The notes under the pieces were generated by a model. It was not told the origin of the DNA. It saw nothing but the letters and a program-made list of their open reading frames with translations, and searched no databases. From the NCBI GenBank assembly GCA_902777355.1, contig CACYTU010000055.1, positions 1-34,720 of the forward strand: 34,720 bases of DNA, written 5' to 3'. The position numbers and the translations under genes are program-made. This DNA is from an uncultured Lachnospiraceae bacterium (GTDB lineage: Bacteria; Bacillota; Clostridia; Lachnospirales; Lachnospiraceae). Numbering within the stretch: the stretch's first letter is position 1; every line of letters starts with the position of its first letter. This document shows positions 1 to 6,828 of the stretch, in pieces.

Positions 1-122
1 AGGTTTATCTCAGTGGCGTTGGTCTGGTATGCGTTGGAGAGCACAAATGTATCCAGTGAAATATAAGTTGTAAATGCCAGAAGACAGGCTGTAAAAGCAA
101 CTGCCCACCTGTGTTTTTTCAT
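1..122 (-). CDS. N-terminal fragment of an exported or membrane-anchored protein
   Basis: The first 40 codons of a leftward gene are visible; the rest lies beyond the window. The start is well supported by an AGGAGG ribosome binding site about 12 nt upstream of the ATG at 122. The protein begins MKKHRWAVAFTACLLAF and continues with a hydrophobic stretch to about residue 29, so it has either a signal peptide or an N-terminal membrane anchor. The segment ISLDTFVLSNAY just after it resembles the start of phosphodiester glycosidase-type exported proteins of Lachnospiraceae, but 40 residues are too few to name a family. The terminator at 225-276 separates it from the next gene, so it is probably its own transcript. 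Confidence 0.7.
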   Translation of the reverse strand, partial: MKKHRWAVAFTACLLAFTTYISLDTFVLSNAYQTNATEIN

Positions 123-224
123 GATGTCCTGTCACCTCCTTATTGATTTTTGTAAAGCTTAGCACCTCTAACTGAAAATAACCTTAGAAAAGGAGTCCTC
201 TGAAAAAAGGCACAGAAAATACAC

Positions 225-276
225 AAAAAAGACAGCCACAACCGGAAAAGGAAAAGCCCTCCCGGTTATGGCTGTC
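225..276 (-). terminator. Rho-independent terminator
   Basis: Inverted repeat with 15-bp arms (GACAGCCACAACCGG at 231-245, partner at 262-276, one mismatch). Read leftward it is followed by a run of six T at 230-225. It lies 43 nt after the stop of the leftward gene at 319-1812 and would end that transcript. Confidence 0.85.
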
Positions 277-318
277 ATTCAGCCGGTCATTTATTCACTT
301 TAAATAATTTTACTTAAA

Positions 319-1812
319 TCAGAACTGGAACTGCTCCGGATAGGCGAACAGCCTGTAACTTGTTACCGTATCAACATTGACGGCATCATTGGTTCCGAAA
401 GTCGACGTGGAAAATCCCATGCTCTCCCCGGCTTTCAGATCGCCATCCAGTATTGTATAGGTTTGTCCGACCAGGTTTTCCTCTGCATCAAACAGGAACA
501 CTACCACATGAACCAGGGATCCGTCCTCGGCTGTAGAATTTGTAACCCTGCCGGTTGCCTTGAGGCCGCCGAATTTTTCATCCGTGAAAGCGATATCTGA
601 TGCCTCATAACGAATGCAGTCCACTTTTGCCTCTTTGATATCGACATGAGGCACTACAGATAACTCTGAATTAACAGCTGAATCAAGAGTTGTCTCCTCG
701 TAATACCATCCTGTTTCACCGGGGGCAAGAACCTCCGGAAAGAAGGGGACCAGGCTCTCGCTGTCAACCAGATGTCCGCTCGAATCCTCCAGATCCATTG
801 TGTCGGAACTCATATAGAGATTCCTGTCACCTGTATTTGTCACGGGGACCATAATCTGCACCCATGTTGATCCAATGCTGTCTGTATATGTTAAGGCACG
901 GCCCTGGCCGACCTCCCACTGTGCTCCTGCATTCTGCCCGGCAGGAGCCTGCTGAAGGTCTGCCTGAGTCTGCTGGCCTGTCTCCTGGCCAGTCTGCTGT
1001 GCAGCCTGCTGCTGGTTTGTCTCCTGGCCAGTCTGCTGTGCAGCCTGCTGCCCACCTGTCTCCTGGCCAGTCTGCTGCGCAGCCTGCTGCTCCGCGCCTT
1101 CCGTCTGTGCCGCAGAATCAGCATTCACAGATTGTACCTTATCTGCCTCAGCCTGTGCTGCTGCGTTTCCTCCGTTCTCAGCCGTCACCTGGGAGGTTTC
1201 CGCCGGCGTCTCCCCGGTTCCGCCGTTCCCGGAGCCGGAAGAACCCGACGCCGCACTTCCCATTGCCATGACCAGGGCAAAAAACACCGCAGATATGATA
1301 CCTGCTATGATAAACTGTTTCTTCTTCCGAAGCGCCGAGAACAGATATACAAGTCCGAAGGCGAAGGAAAGAATGGCCCAGATCTGAAGATCGCTATAAG
1401 AGCCTGCCATAACCATTCCGTAAAAAAGGTTGAGGAACATCAGCACAGCCGCCACGATCATCGGGGCTTTTTTCACCGTTTTCCTCGCTACAAGAACAAT
1501 AATACCTGCCACAAGAAGATTCAGTGCGCACAGGAATCCCGCAGAGCCGCCTACCTCGCCGTTGTCGCTCAGCGCATTCCCCAGTCCTGCCGCGCAGGAC
1601 TGCATTGCGACCAATATAAAGAGAACAATAGACAGAATTCCCAGGACGGTTCTTCCGATCACCCACTTGGGTTTCTCCTCTTTTCTCTCTACAGGCGCTC
1701 CCCCCTCTCCGGAAGATCCCGGACCGTACATTCCCTGCTGTCCGTTCCCCATCTCTGCCGGGTTCTGCCCTTCATAAGGCACATTATTCTGATAATCACG
1801 TCTCTCTTCCAT
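319..1812 (-). CDS. Multi-pass membrane protein with Gln-rich repeats and a C-terminal FxLYD-like domain
   Basis: The product is 497 aa from the ATG at 1812, chosen because GGGAGG lies about 9 nt upstream; a longer in-frame start at 1851 lacks a good site. A polar Gly/Asn/Gln-rich N-terminus is followed by four to five hydrophobic segments (about residues 52-190), resembling small DUF4190-like membrane proteins. Next is a low-complexity extracellular linker with three 13-residue Gln-rich repeats (AAQQTGQETGGQQ type). The C-terminal 190 residues look like one or two beta-sandwich domains: a DUF4352-like part (MVPVTNTGDRNLYMSS) and an FxLYD-like part (GRVTNSTAEDGSLVHVVVFLFD). A surface or envelope role is likely; no enzymatic motif is visible. 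It stands alone between a terminator and a repeat-rich intergenic region. Confidence 0.8.
   Translation of the reverse strand: MEERRDYQNNVPYEGQNPAEMGNGQQGMYGPGSSGEGGAPVERKEEKPKWVIGRTVLGILSIVLFILVAMQSCAAGLGNALSDNGEVGGSAGFLCALNLLVAGIIVLVARKTVKKAPMIVAAVLMFLNLFYGMVMAGSYSDLQIWAILSFAFGLVYLFSALRKKKQFIIAGIISAVFFALVMAMGSAASGSSGSGNGGTGETPAETSQVTAENGGNAAAQAEADKVQSVNADSAAQTEGAEQQAAQQTGQETGGQQAAQQTGQETNQQQAAQQTGQETGQQTQADLQQAPAGQNAGAQWEVGQGRALTYTDSIGSTWVQIMVPVTNTGDRNLYMSSDTMDLEDSSGHLVDSESLVPFFPEVLAPGETGWYYEETTLDSAVNSELSVVPHVDIKEAKVDCIRYEASDIAFTDEKFGGLKATGRVTNSTAEDGSLVHVVVFLFDAEENLVGQTYTILDGDLKAGESMGFSTSTFGTNDAVNVDTVTSYRLFAYPEQFQF
979..1096 (-). repeat. Three 39-bp tandem repeats inside a coding region
   Basis: Units begin near 980, 1019 and 1058 with an exact 39-bp period, so the reading frame is kept. 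They encode a 13-residue Gln/Thr/Ala unit in the linker between the membrane part and the C-terminal domains of the protein at 319-1812. Confidence 0.85.
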
Positions 1813-2051
1813 TCCTTTGATTCCTCCCATCAGTATTTTTTTCCGATGCATCCCTGCACCCTGACAAAAGCAAGTGCCTTATTATAACAATCCCGGCGCG
1901 GAGCCGTTCCCACCAAACAGGTGGAATTTTCTTTTCTGTCTTTCTTTTTTTCAGTCTCACACAGCACGCCCCTTCTCAAGACGCAGAAATCTTCAATTCC
2001 GGATTCTTTTGCCGGACCTGTGTGTCTCTGAAAGGTCTGCCGTCCCGGAAT

Positions 2052-2212
2052 TTCTGCGCGCAAAAAAGGCTGACTCCCATCCTGAAAAAATGCACATTGT
2101 AAAGCTACCGTTCCTTCACGGATTATCTGCGCAAAAAAGGCTGACTCTCATCCTGAAAAAATGCACATTATTAAAACCACTGTTCCTTACCGGATTATCT
2201 GCGCAAAAAAAA
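2052..2212. repeat. 71-72 bp tandem repeat, about 2.2 copies, in a gene-free stretch
   Basis: The word GCGCAAAAAAGGC recurs at 2058 and 2129, and its first ten bases again at 2201. Between these sit near-identical stretches (TGACTCyCATCCTGAAAAAA, then CyGTTCCTTmCGGATT). The gene-free region 1813-2457 contains this repeat and the pyrimidine-rich tract that follows. I see no convincing gene in it; the open frames there are short and lack ribosome binding sites. Confidence 0.8.
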
Positions 2213-2269
2213 GACTGCCGTTTGCTGATCTTCTGCCCTAAGGCTGCAGATCATCTGCGACAGTCCTGT

Positions 2270-2457
2270 GATATTTCTTACCTGTTTTTTCCTGTTTATT
2301 CCACCTGTTTTGCAGTCTTTGTTTTCTAAGCCCGCTTACTCTGCCTGTCCTCTTTACATGTTTCCTTAACCTGCTTTAATCCGCCGGTCTTCTTTACCCG
2401 TTTTCCTTACTTATTTTCCGCCTGTTTTTACTGCCTTTTTTCTTTACCGTTTTTCTC
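2270..2457 (-). repeat. Purine-rich (minus strand) low-complexity tract after a stop codon
   Basis: On the plus strand this is almost all C and T, with irregular repeats of CTGTTTT, CTTTACC and similar words. On the minus strand it is the A/G-rich sequence directly after the TGA stop at 2458. The frame stays open for nine codons past the stop and would read EKNGKEKRQ. Similar tracts follow two other minus-strand genes (26560-26738 and 27640-27842). Confidence 0.7.
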
Positions 2458-2913
2458 TCACATCTCTTCCGACCCTCTCAGAAGGGGCTGTCCGTTCTGC
2501 TCCAGCAGTCTGTTCACTTCCGTGATCTCTCTCCTCCCGGAACTTATCGCCGAAATCAGAACCGCGTCTCTGGGGAACCTGGCATATAAAGGAGACATTC
2601 CATAGAGCTTCAGCGCTCTCTGAGTCTCCTCAAGCGAAAACCCTGCCGTGAGACACAGTTTCAGAATCACATCCCTCTGCCTGGTGTGCTTTTCGCCCGA
2701 GATCAGTTTGTATCCATATCCTTCCGAGATGTCCGCAAGCAGGAATACATCCTGCAGTCTGACTCCCTTCTCGCGGATGAGACTGCGCATATAAGAAGAA
2801 AAGGGCCTGGAATCAAAGAACATCTCTTCCGCATTTTCTTCTATATAGCGGTCTACCTTCTCAGGCTTTGTCTTTTTCAATATATCAGTGAGCGTACCTG
2901 TCGTTTTCTTCAT
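2458..2913 (-). CDS. Small helix-turn-helix protein paired with a Ser/Thr kinase
   Basis: The product is 151 aa, with GGAG upstream of the ATG. The middle section (about residues 47-85, VRLQDVFLLADISEGYGYKL and onward) has the shape of a Cro/XRE-type helix-turn-helix. The remainder (LYGMSPLYARFPRDAVLISA) matches, from memory, a Lachnospiraceae family often found beside eukaryotic-type Ser/Thr kinases. Here it is divergent from such a kinase (start 3254), with 340 bp between. It may be a regulator, adaptor or substrate of the kinase; that link is inferred from position only. It has no signal peptide or membrane segment. Confidence 0.75.
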   Translation of the reverse strand: MKKTTGTLTDILKKTKPEKVDRYIEENAEEMFFDSRPFSSYMRSLIREKGVRLQDVFLLADISEGYGYKLISGEKHTRQRDVILKLCLTAGFSLEETQRALKLYGMSPLYARFPRDAVLISAISSGRREITEVNRLLEQNGQPLLRGSEEM

Positions 2914-2997
2914 ATTTCAGCTCCATGCCTCAGTAAACACTGTTGCAGCCTCAAACCTCGAGACGTTTTTGCGTGGTGTCCAACGAAAAAACCGGGA

Positions 2998-3106
2998 GGA
3001 GACAAAGAACCGTCCCCTGTCTCTCGAAAAAAACCGGGGGAGACAAAGAACCGTCCCCTGTCTCTCGAAAAAAACCGGGGGAGACAAAGAACCGTCCCCT
3101 GTCTCC
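2998..3106 (+). repeat. Array of three 27-bp palindromic repeats (41-bp period)
   Basis: Copies lie at 2998-3024, 3039-3065 and 3080-3106. Each starts GGAGACAAAGAACCGTCCCC and ends in TGTCTCt/c, so the ends GGAGACA and TGTCTCC can pair around a GAACCGTCCCC core. The 14-bp spacers (tcgaaaaaaaccgg type) are identical, so this is a tandem duplication and not a CRISPR. Two further copies in the opposite orientation are at 5136-5202. The rest of the intergenic space 2914-3253 shows no gene. Confidence 0.9.
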
Positions 3107-3253
3107 CTCTGTTCTTCAGTTTTGTGTAAGATTCCATACCGTTCGCATGCAATGCATGTTAAAATGAAGCTGTTCCTTCTCCTGACATCCAGTCCGGACC
3201 GAGAGCTGCAAAGGAACTATTATTCCTGAAACTCATGTGATCGGAGGAAATCA

Positions 3254-4345
3254 ATGGCAATGAATGACGCCGGTGTCTTATCAAACTACCGCGAGCTCAC
3301 GATGATCAATACTGAACACGGGATCTCCCTCGTGCAGCACATAGCGACAGACCGGGTCTATGTCCTGAAGACGCTGGATGTCTACAAGGCCGATATCTAT
3401 CGTTATCTCCAGGCAAATCCCGTCAGAGGGATTCCGGAAATCGAGGAAGTGATCGAGCACAACGGGCGTCTGACCATTATAGAGGAATACATCAGCGGTC
3501 AGACTCTGCGCTCTATTCTGGACAACGGAAATCTCTTTTTGGAAAGGGATGCCGTGCGCATCATAGAAGAGCTCTGCGGAATCCTGAAGAATCTGCACGG
3601 AGCCAACCCGCCGATCATACACCGGGATATCAAGCCCGATAATATTATGCTCACTCCGGACGGGAGCATCCGCCTGCTCGACATGGATGCCGCCAGAATG
3701 ATCCGCGAAAAAAAATCTGCAGATACAGACCTGATCGGTACCGTGGGCTATGCCGCCCCTGAGCAATACGGTTTCGGCACTTCCGACGAGCGTACCGACA
3801 TCTATTCTCTGGGGGTCGTCCTCTGCGAACTCGTGACCGGATCACTTCCGAAAGATAAGGTACCGGCAGGACGGCTGGAAAAAATAATCCGGAAGTGTAC
3901 GCAGATTGATCCGGTAAATCGCTATAAAAATGTGCAGGAGCTGCAGATTGCCCTTTCCGTTTTCAACACCGGTTACCGGGACGACAGTGTGCAGAGCACC
4001 TGGAAAAAATATGCCCCTCCCGGATTCCGCAGCGGAAAGCCTGCCAATATCCTGATTTCAGTGTTCGTCTATGCCGCTCTGGTGTCTCTCTCCCTGGGCT
4101 ATACCGCCGAAGGACTGCCGCCCGGACCCGTGACCAATGTCTGCAGAGGCATTTATCTGATTATGGGCCTGGTCATGCTTTTCTTTACGGCCAATTATCT
4201 TGATGTCTGGAAGATCTTCAGAATCGACCGGATAAGAAACATGTGGCTCAGGACCATTGTAGTCCTTGCCGTCGACGGTATTTTAGGTATCCTGATGATC
4301 CTGCTTATGATTTTTGCGGCTGTCTCCATGGGAGCTTACGGTTAA
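3254..4345 (+). CDS. Membrane-anchored eukaryotic-type Ser/Thr protein kinase
   Basis: The product is 363 aa, starting six nt after a GGAGG site. The kinase domain spans about residues 10-235. It has the ATP-anchoring lysine in YVLKTL (K39), the catalytic loop HRDIKPDN (123-130, D125), and GTVGYAAPEQYG (162-173), which corresponds to the P+1 loop and APE motif. The metal-binding DFG motif is replaced by DMD (143-145), keeping the essential Asp. No clear glycine-rich loop is visible. The C-terminal third holds about three hydrophobic segments (near 265-283, 291-314 and 334-358), so the catalytic domain is N-terminal and cytoplasmic. There are no PASTA repeats, which separates it from the PrkC class. 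Its neighbour is the divergent HTH protein; the substrate is unknown. Confidence 0.9.
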   Translation: MAMNDAGVLSNYRELTMINTEHGISLVQHIATDRVYVLKTLDVYKADIYRYLQANPVRGIPEIEEVIEHNGRLTIIEEYISGQTLRSILDNGNLFLERDAVRIIEELCGILKNLHGANPPIIHRDIKPDNIMLTPDGSIRLLDMDAARMIREKKSADTDLIGTVGYAAPEQYGFGTSDERTDIYSLGVVLCELVTGSLPKDKVPAGRLEKIIRKCTQIDPVNRYKNVQELQIALSVFNTGYRDDSVQSTWKKYAPPGFRSGKPANILISVFVYAALVSLSLGYTAEGLPPGPVTNVCRGIYLIMGLVMLFFTANYLDVWKIFRIDRIRNMWLRTIVVLAVDGILGILMILLMIFAAVSMGAYG

Positions 4346-4427
4346 CCGTCAGCACGTTTATTCAGATCAATTACAGAATGCAGGACGCAGCATTCAAGAC
4401 TCTCCCGGCACACGTTTTGTGCAGCGC

Positions 4428-5024
4428 TTATTCGGTGCACATTTTCTTGTAGTGCTTGATAATATCTGTGATGATATAGGATATATCATTCTGGGAAGTA
4501 TCATAATAGAGATCATAGTTCTCCGGGACGCCCCACTCCCTGCCGGTGTGCTTCTCGTAATAAGCCTTCCTGGCACTGTCCTTCCTCGCGGTAAGCGCCT
4601 CGCACTCCTCTTTGGAAATTCCCTGCAGGCGGCAGGTTCTCGCAACGCGCTGCTTCAGCGGCGCGCTGATAAAAATGCTGAGAACTTTATAGCCCGCCTT
4701 GCGCAGAGCTTCATCCGCGCAGCGCCCGACGAAAACAGCATATTCCTCTTCTGCGATCTGCAGGATCACCTCCTGCTGAAGCTGGAAAACCGTCTCCTCC
4801 AGCGAGTCCTCGACCACTGTATCCTGCTTTTCATACAGGATCGGATTGTGGATCATTTCCTCCAGAGCTTCTATATGTTCGACTTTCAGATTTCCCCGCC
4901 GGGCCGCCAGCAGAATCAGTTCATTGTCATAATAGGATAGTCCCAGCCTGTTCGAAAGATATTCTCCGATCTTGTGTCCTCCACTTCCGAATTGCCTTCC
5001 GATCGTAATCATGACTTTTTTCAT
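4428..5024 (-). CDS. Cytidylate kinase-like family protein
   Basis: The product is 198 aa from the ATG at 5024, which has AGGAGG six nt upstream; an upstream in-frame start at 5060 lacks one. The N-terminus MKKVMITIGRQFGSGGHKIG carries the GRQFGSGG nucleotide-binding loop typical of the cytidylate kinase-like family common in Firmicutes. FVGRCADEALRK and the basic central part RVARTCRLQGISKEE fit the LID and NMP-binding regions. These proteins are about 200 aa and are distinct from true Cmk; their substrate is not settled. The gene converges with the kinase gene (82 bp between stops), and I see no terminator between the two. Confidence 0.85.
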   Translation of the reverse strand: MKKVMITIGRQFGSGGHKIGEYLSNRLGLSYYDNELILLAARRGNLKVEHIEALEEMIHNPILYEKQDTVVEDSLEETVFQLQQEVILQIAEEEYAVFVGRCADEALRKAGYKVLSIFISAPLKQRVARTCRLQGISKEECEALTARKDSARKAYYEKHTGREWGVPENYDLYYDTSQNDISYIITDIIKHYKKMCTE

Positions 5025-5135
5025 CGGGCCCTCCTTTCTGCAGATCAGTAAATGACACATATATGACTGATATTATTGTACCACAAGACAGACTCAGCCG
5101 CACGTTTTCGAGGCAGATTACAGGAGGGGGAGACA

Positions 5136-5202
5136 GGAGACAGGGGACGGTTCTTTGTCTCCTCGGGAGACATGTAGGAGACAGGGGACGGTTCTTGTCT
5201 CC
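5136..5202 (-). repeat. Two copies of the 27-bp palindromic repeat, inverted relative to 2998-3106
   Basis: Copies at 5136-5162 and 5177-5202 read GGAGACAGGGGACGGTTCTT and onward, the reverse complement of the left-hand array. The second copy has lost one T. The 41-bp period matches the left array although the spacers differ. The two arrays bracket the kinase and the cytidylate-kinase-like gene. Confidence 0.9.
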
Positions 5203-5229
5203 TCTGCCCGCGTTTCACAGCAGTGAGCA

Positions 5230-5259
5230 AAAAAACAGCGGCCTGAACCGCTGTTTTTT
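5230..5259. terminator. Bidirectional Rho-independent terminator
   Basis: AAAAAACAGCGG and CCGCTGTTTTTT form 12-bp perfect arms around a six-base loop, with A-run and T-run on the two sides. It can end leftward transcripts from trxB and rightward ones. Confidence 0.85.
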
Positions 5260-5326
5260 ATGTTTTACTATATGTATTTTTATTTTCATCGCGCAATACC
5301 CGTGACATCAGTCGTGGGATACGCGC

Positions 5327-5350
5327 GCAAGACTCGCGAGTGAGTCTTGC
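5327..5350. repeat. Dispersed 24-bp palindrome, copy 1
   Basis: Arms GCAAGACTC and GAGTCTTGC around GCGAGT; the inner ACTCGCGAGT is itself a perfect palindrome. It lies 17 nt after the trxB stop. Variants recur at 17627-17650 and 30663-30686. Confidence 0.8.
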
Positions 5351-5366
5351 ATTTATAGGGCCGCGA

Positions 5367-6308
5367 TCACTTCTCTTTTGATTCGATCAGATATCTCTGT
5401 ACGCTGGTGACAGCATTTGCGCCGTCCGCCACTGCTGTGACGACCTGGCGAAGCTGTTTGGCTCGCACATCCCCCGCCGCGAAGACGCCGGGAATATTGG
5501 TCTCACAGGTTTCTCCCGCTACAATATAGCCGCCGGCATTCGTCTCAACGCCTGCTCCTACAAAGCCGGACCGGGGCGTGATCCCGACTGCGATGAAGAC
5601 ACCGTCCGCATCGATGACGCGCTCGGATTTGTCATATTTATTTACTACAGTCACAGATGCAGTCTTTCCTGCTTTTCCGTTTTCCGCAGTGCCTTCATTG
5701 ATGGACTTTAGATTTGAATCCCATACCATTTCAACATTGGGCAGGGCAAAGAGAGCAGTCTGCAGTGTCTTCACCGCGCGAAGCTCGTCCCGTCTGTGCA
5801 CCACGTAGACCTTCTCGCAGCCGCGGGCCAGGAAAATAGCATCCTCCACTGCCACATCGCCGCCGCCGATCACGACCGTGGTCTTGCCCCGGTAGAAAGC
5901 GCCGTCGCAAGTCGCACAATAGGATACTCCGCGCCCCGCGAGTTCCTCCTCACCGGGAACACCCAGATGGCTGTGAGCCGCTCCGGACGCGATGATGACC
6001 GCCCTGGCTTCGAAGGTGCCCTCGTCCGTCATCACCTTCTTGACATCTCCCTCAAGTTCGAGACCTTCGACAGCAGCATTGACAACTTCCGCACCCAGTT
6101 TTTCAGCGTGATCCGCCATCTTCTCCGCGAGTTCCATTCCCGACAGTCCGGGAAGCCCGGGGTAATTGTCAATCTCATATGTATCGATAATCTGCCCGCC
6201 GTTGACGAAGTTTTCCTCGATCAGGATATAATCGAGCTCCGCACGGGAGGCATAGATTGCAGCTGCCAGACCCGCCGGCCCCGCACCGATGATAATCAGA
6301 TCATGCAT
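5367..6308 (-). CDS. trxB: Thioredoxin-disulfide reductase
   Basis: The product is 313 aa, the usual length for low-molecular-weight TrxB. The N-terminal FAD-binding motif is GAGPAG (residues 8-13). The redox-active pair CATC is at 131-134 in VSYCATCDG, and the NADPH-binding motif GGGDVAVE is at 148-155. The C-terminal FAAGDVR contacts FAD. The enzyme passes electrons from NADPH to thioredoxin in the cytoplasm. It lies 53 nt downstream of trxA on the same strand, so the two form a trxA-trxB unit driven by the strong promoter at 6791-6818. Confidence 0.97.
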   Translation of the reverse strand: MHDLIIIGAGPAGLAAAIYASRAELDYILIEENFVNGGQIIDTYEIDNYPGLPGLSGMELAEKMADHAEKLGAEVVNAAVEGLELEGDVKKVMTDEGTFEARAVIIASGAAHSHLGVPGEEELAGRGVSYCATCDGAFYRGKTTVVIGGGDVAVEDAIFLARGCEKVYVVHRRDELRAVKTLQTALFALPNVEMVWDSNLKSINEGTAENGKAGKTASVTVVNKYDKSERVIDADGVFIAVGITPRSGFVGAGVETNAGGYIVAGETCETNIPGVFAAGDVRAKQLRQVVTAVADGANAVTSVQRYLIESKEK

Positions 6309-6361
6309 GTTTTTCTCCTCTTACATTCCTTAATTCTTAATACTTTCAGATAAGCGGCTGA

Positions 6362-6679
6362 TCAGGCATTGGCCTCGAATTTCTGTTTCATGACAGGCTT
6401 GGGAACCGCGCCGATGACCTCATCAACAACCGCTCCGCCCTTGAAGAATTTCATGTTCGGGATGCTCATGATTCCATAGCGGGCGGCAATCTCGGGGTGA
6501 TCATCCACGTTGATCTTACCGACCTTGATCTTGCCTGCATACTCATCGGCCAGCTTGTCGATCACGGGGGACATCATCTTGCAGGGACCGCACCAGTCAG
6601 CATAGAAATCAACAAAAACGGGAACATCGCTTTTCAGCACTTCCGCATCAAAGTTCTCTGTCGTAAATGTGTAAACCAT
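6362..6679 (-). CDS. trxA: Thioredoxin
   Basis: The product is 105 aa from the ATG at 6679, preceded by GGAAGG six nt upstream; a longer in-frame start at 6721 would lie outside the conserved fold. The active site is WCGPCK with cysteines at residues 30 and 33, followed by [13 protein letters not shown]. The cis-proline loop SIPNMKFF is also present. It is a general cytoplasmic disulfide reductant, kept reduced by the TrxB encoded just downstream. The length and fold order match classical thioredoxins. Confidence 0.97.
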   Translation of the reverse strand: MVYTFTTENFDAEVLKSDVPVFVDFYADWCGPCKMMSPVIDKLADEYAGKIKVGKINVDDHPEIAARYGIMSIPNMKFFKGGAVVDEVIGAVPKPVMKQKFEANA

Positions 6680-6790
6680 AGTATACCTTCCTTTCCGAAA
6701 AATCTGCTCAAACTCGCTCAAAAAATATATTCACAATGGATCCTGTTGTTTAAAACATCGTGCAAACTCTATTAAATTGCTTACAATTTA

Positions 6791-6818
6791 ATTATACACA
6801 CCCACACTTGCCTGTCAA
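6791..6818 (-). promoter_or_regulatory. Consensus sigma-A promoter for trxA-trxB
   Basis: Read leftward: TTGACA (6818-6813), a 16-bp spacer, then TATAAT (6796-6791). Both hexamers are perfect. It starts only about 11 bp past the stop codon of the histidine kinase gene, and I see no terminator between, so read-through from the two-component genes is also possible. Confidence 0.85.
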
Positions 6819-6828
6819 GCACTTCTTT

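Noticed and set aside
1132-1887. 251-residue plus-strand open frame opposite the Gln-rich membrane protein
   Set aside because: His/Arg-rich shadow of the real gene, without start signals or domain similarity.
2998-3106. Possible CRISPR array (27-bp palindromic repeats at 41-bp spacing)
   Set aside because: Spacers are identical and 14 bp long, only three copies exist, and no cas gene is near. It is a tandem repeat.
4334-4345. Perfect 12-bp palindrome ACGGTTAACCGT at the kinase stop codon
   Set aside because: Too short to support a function and not repeated in the window.
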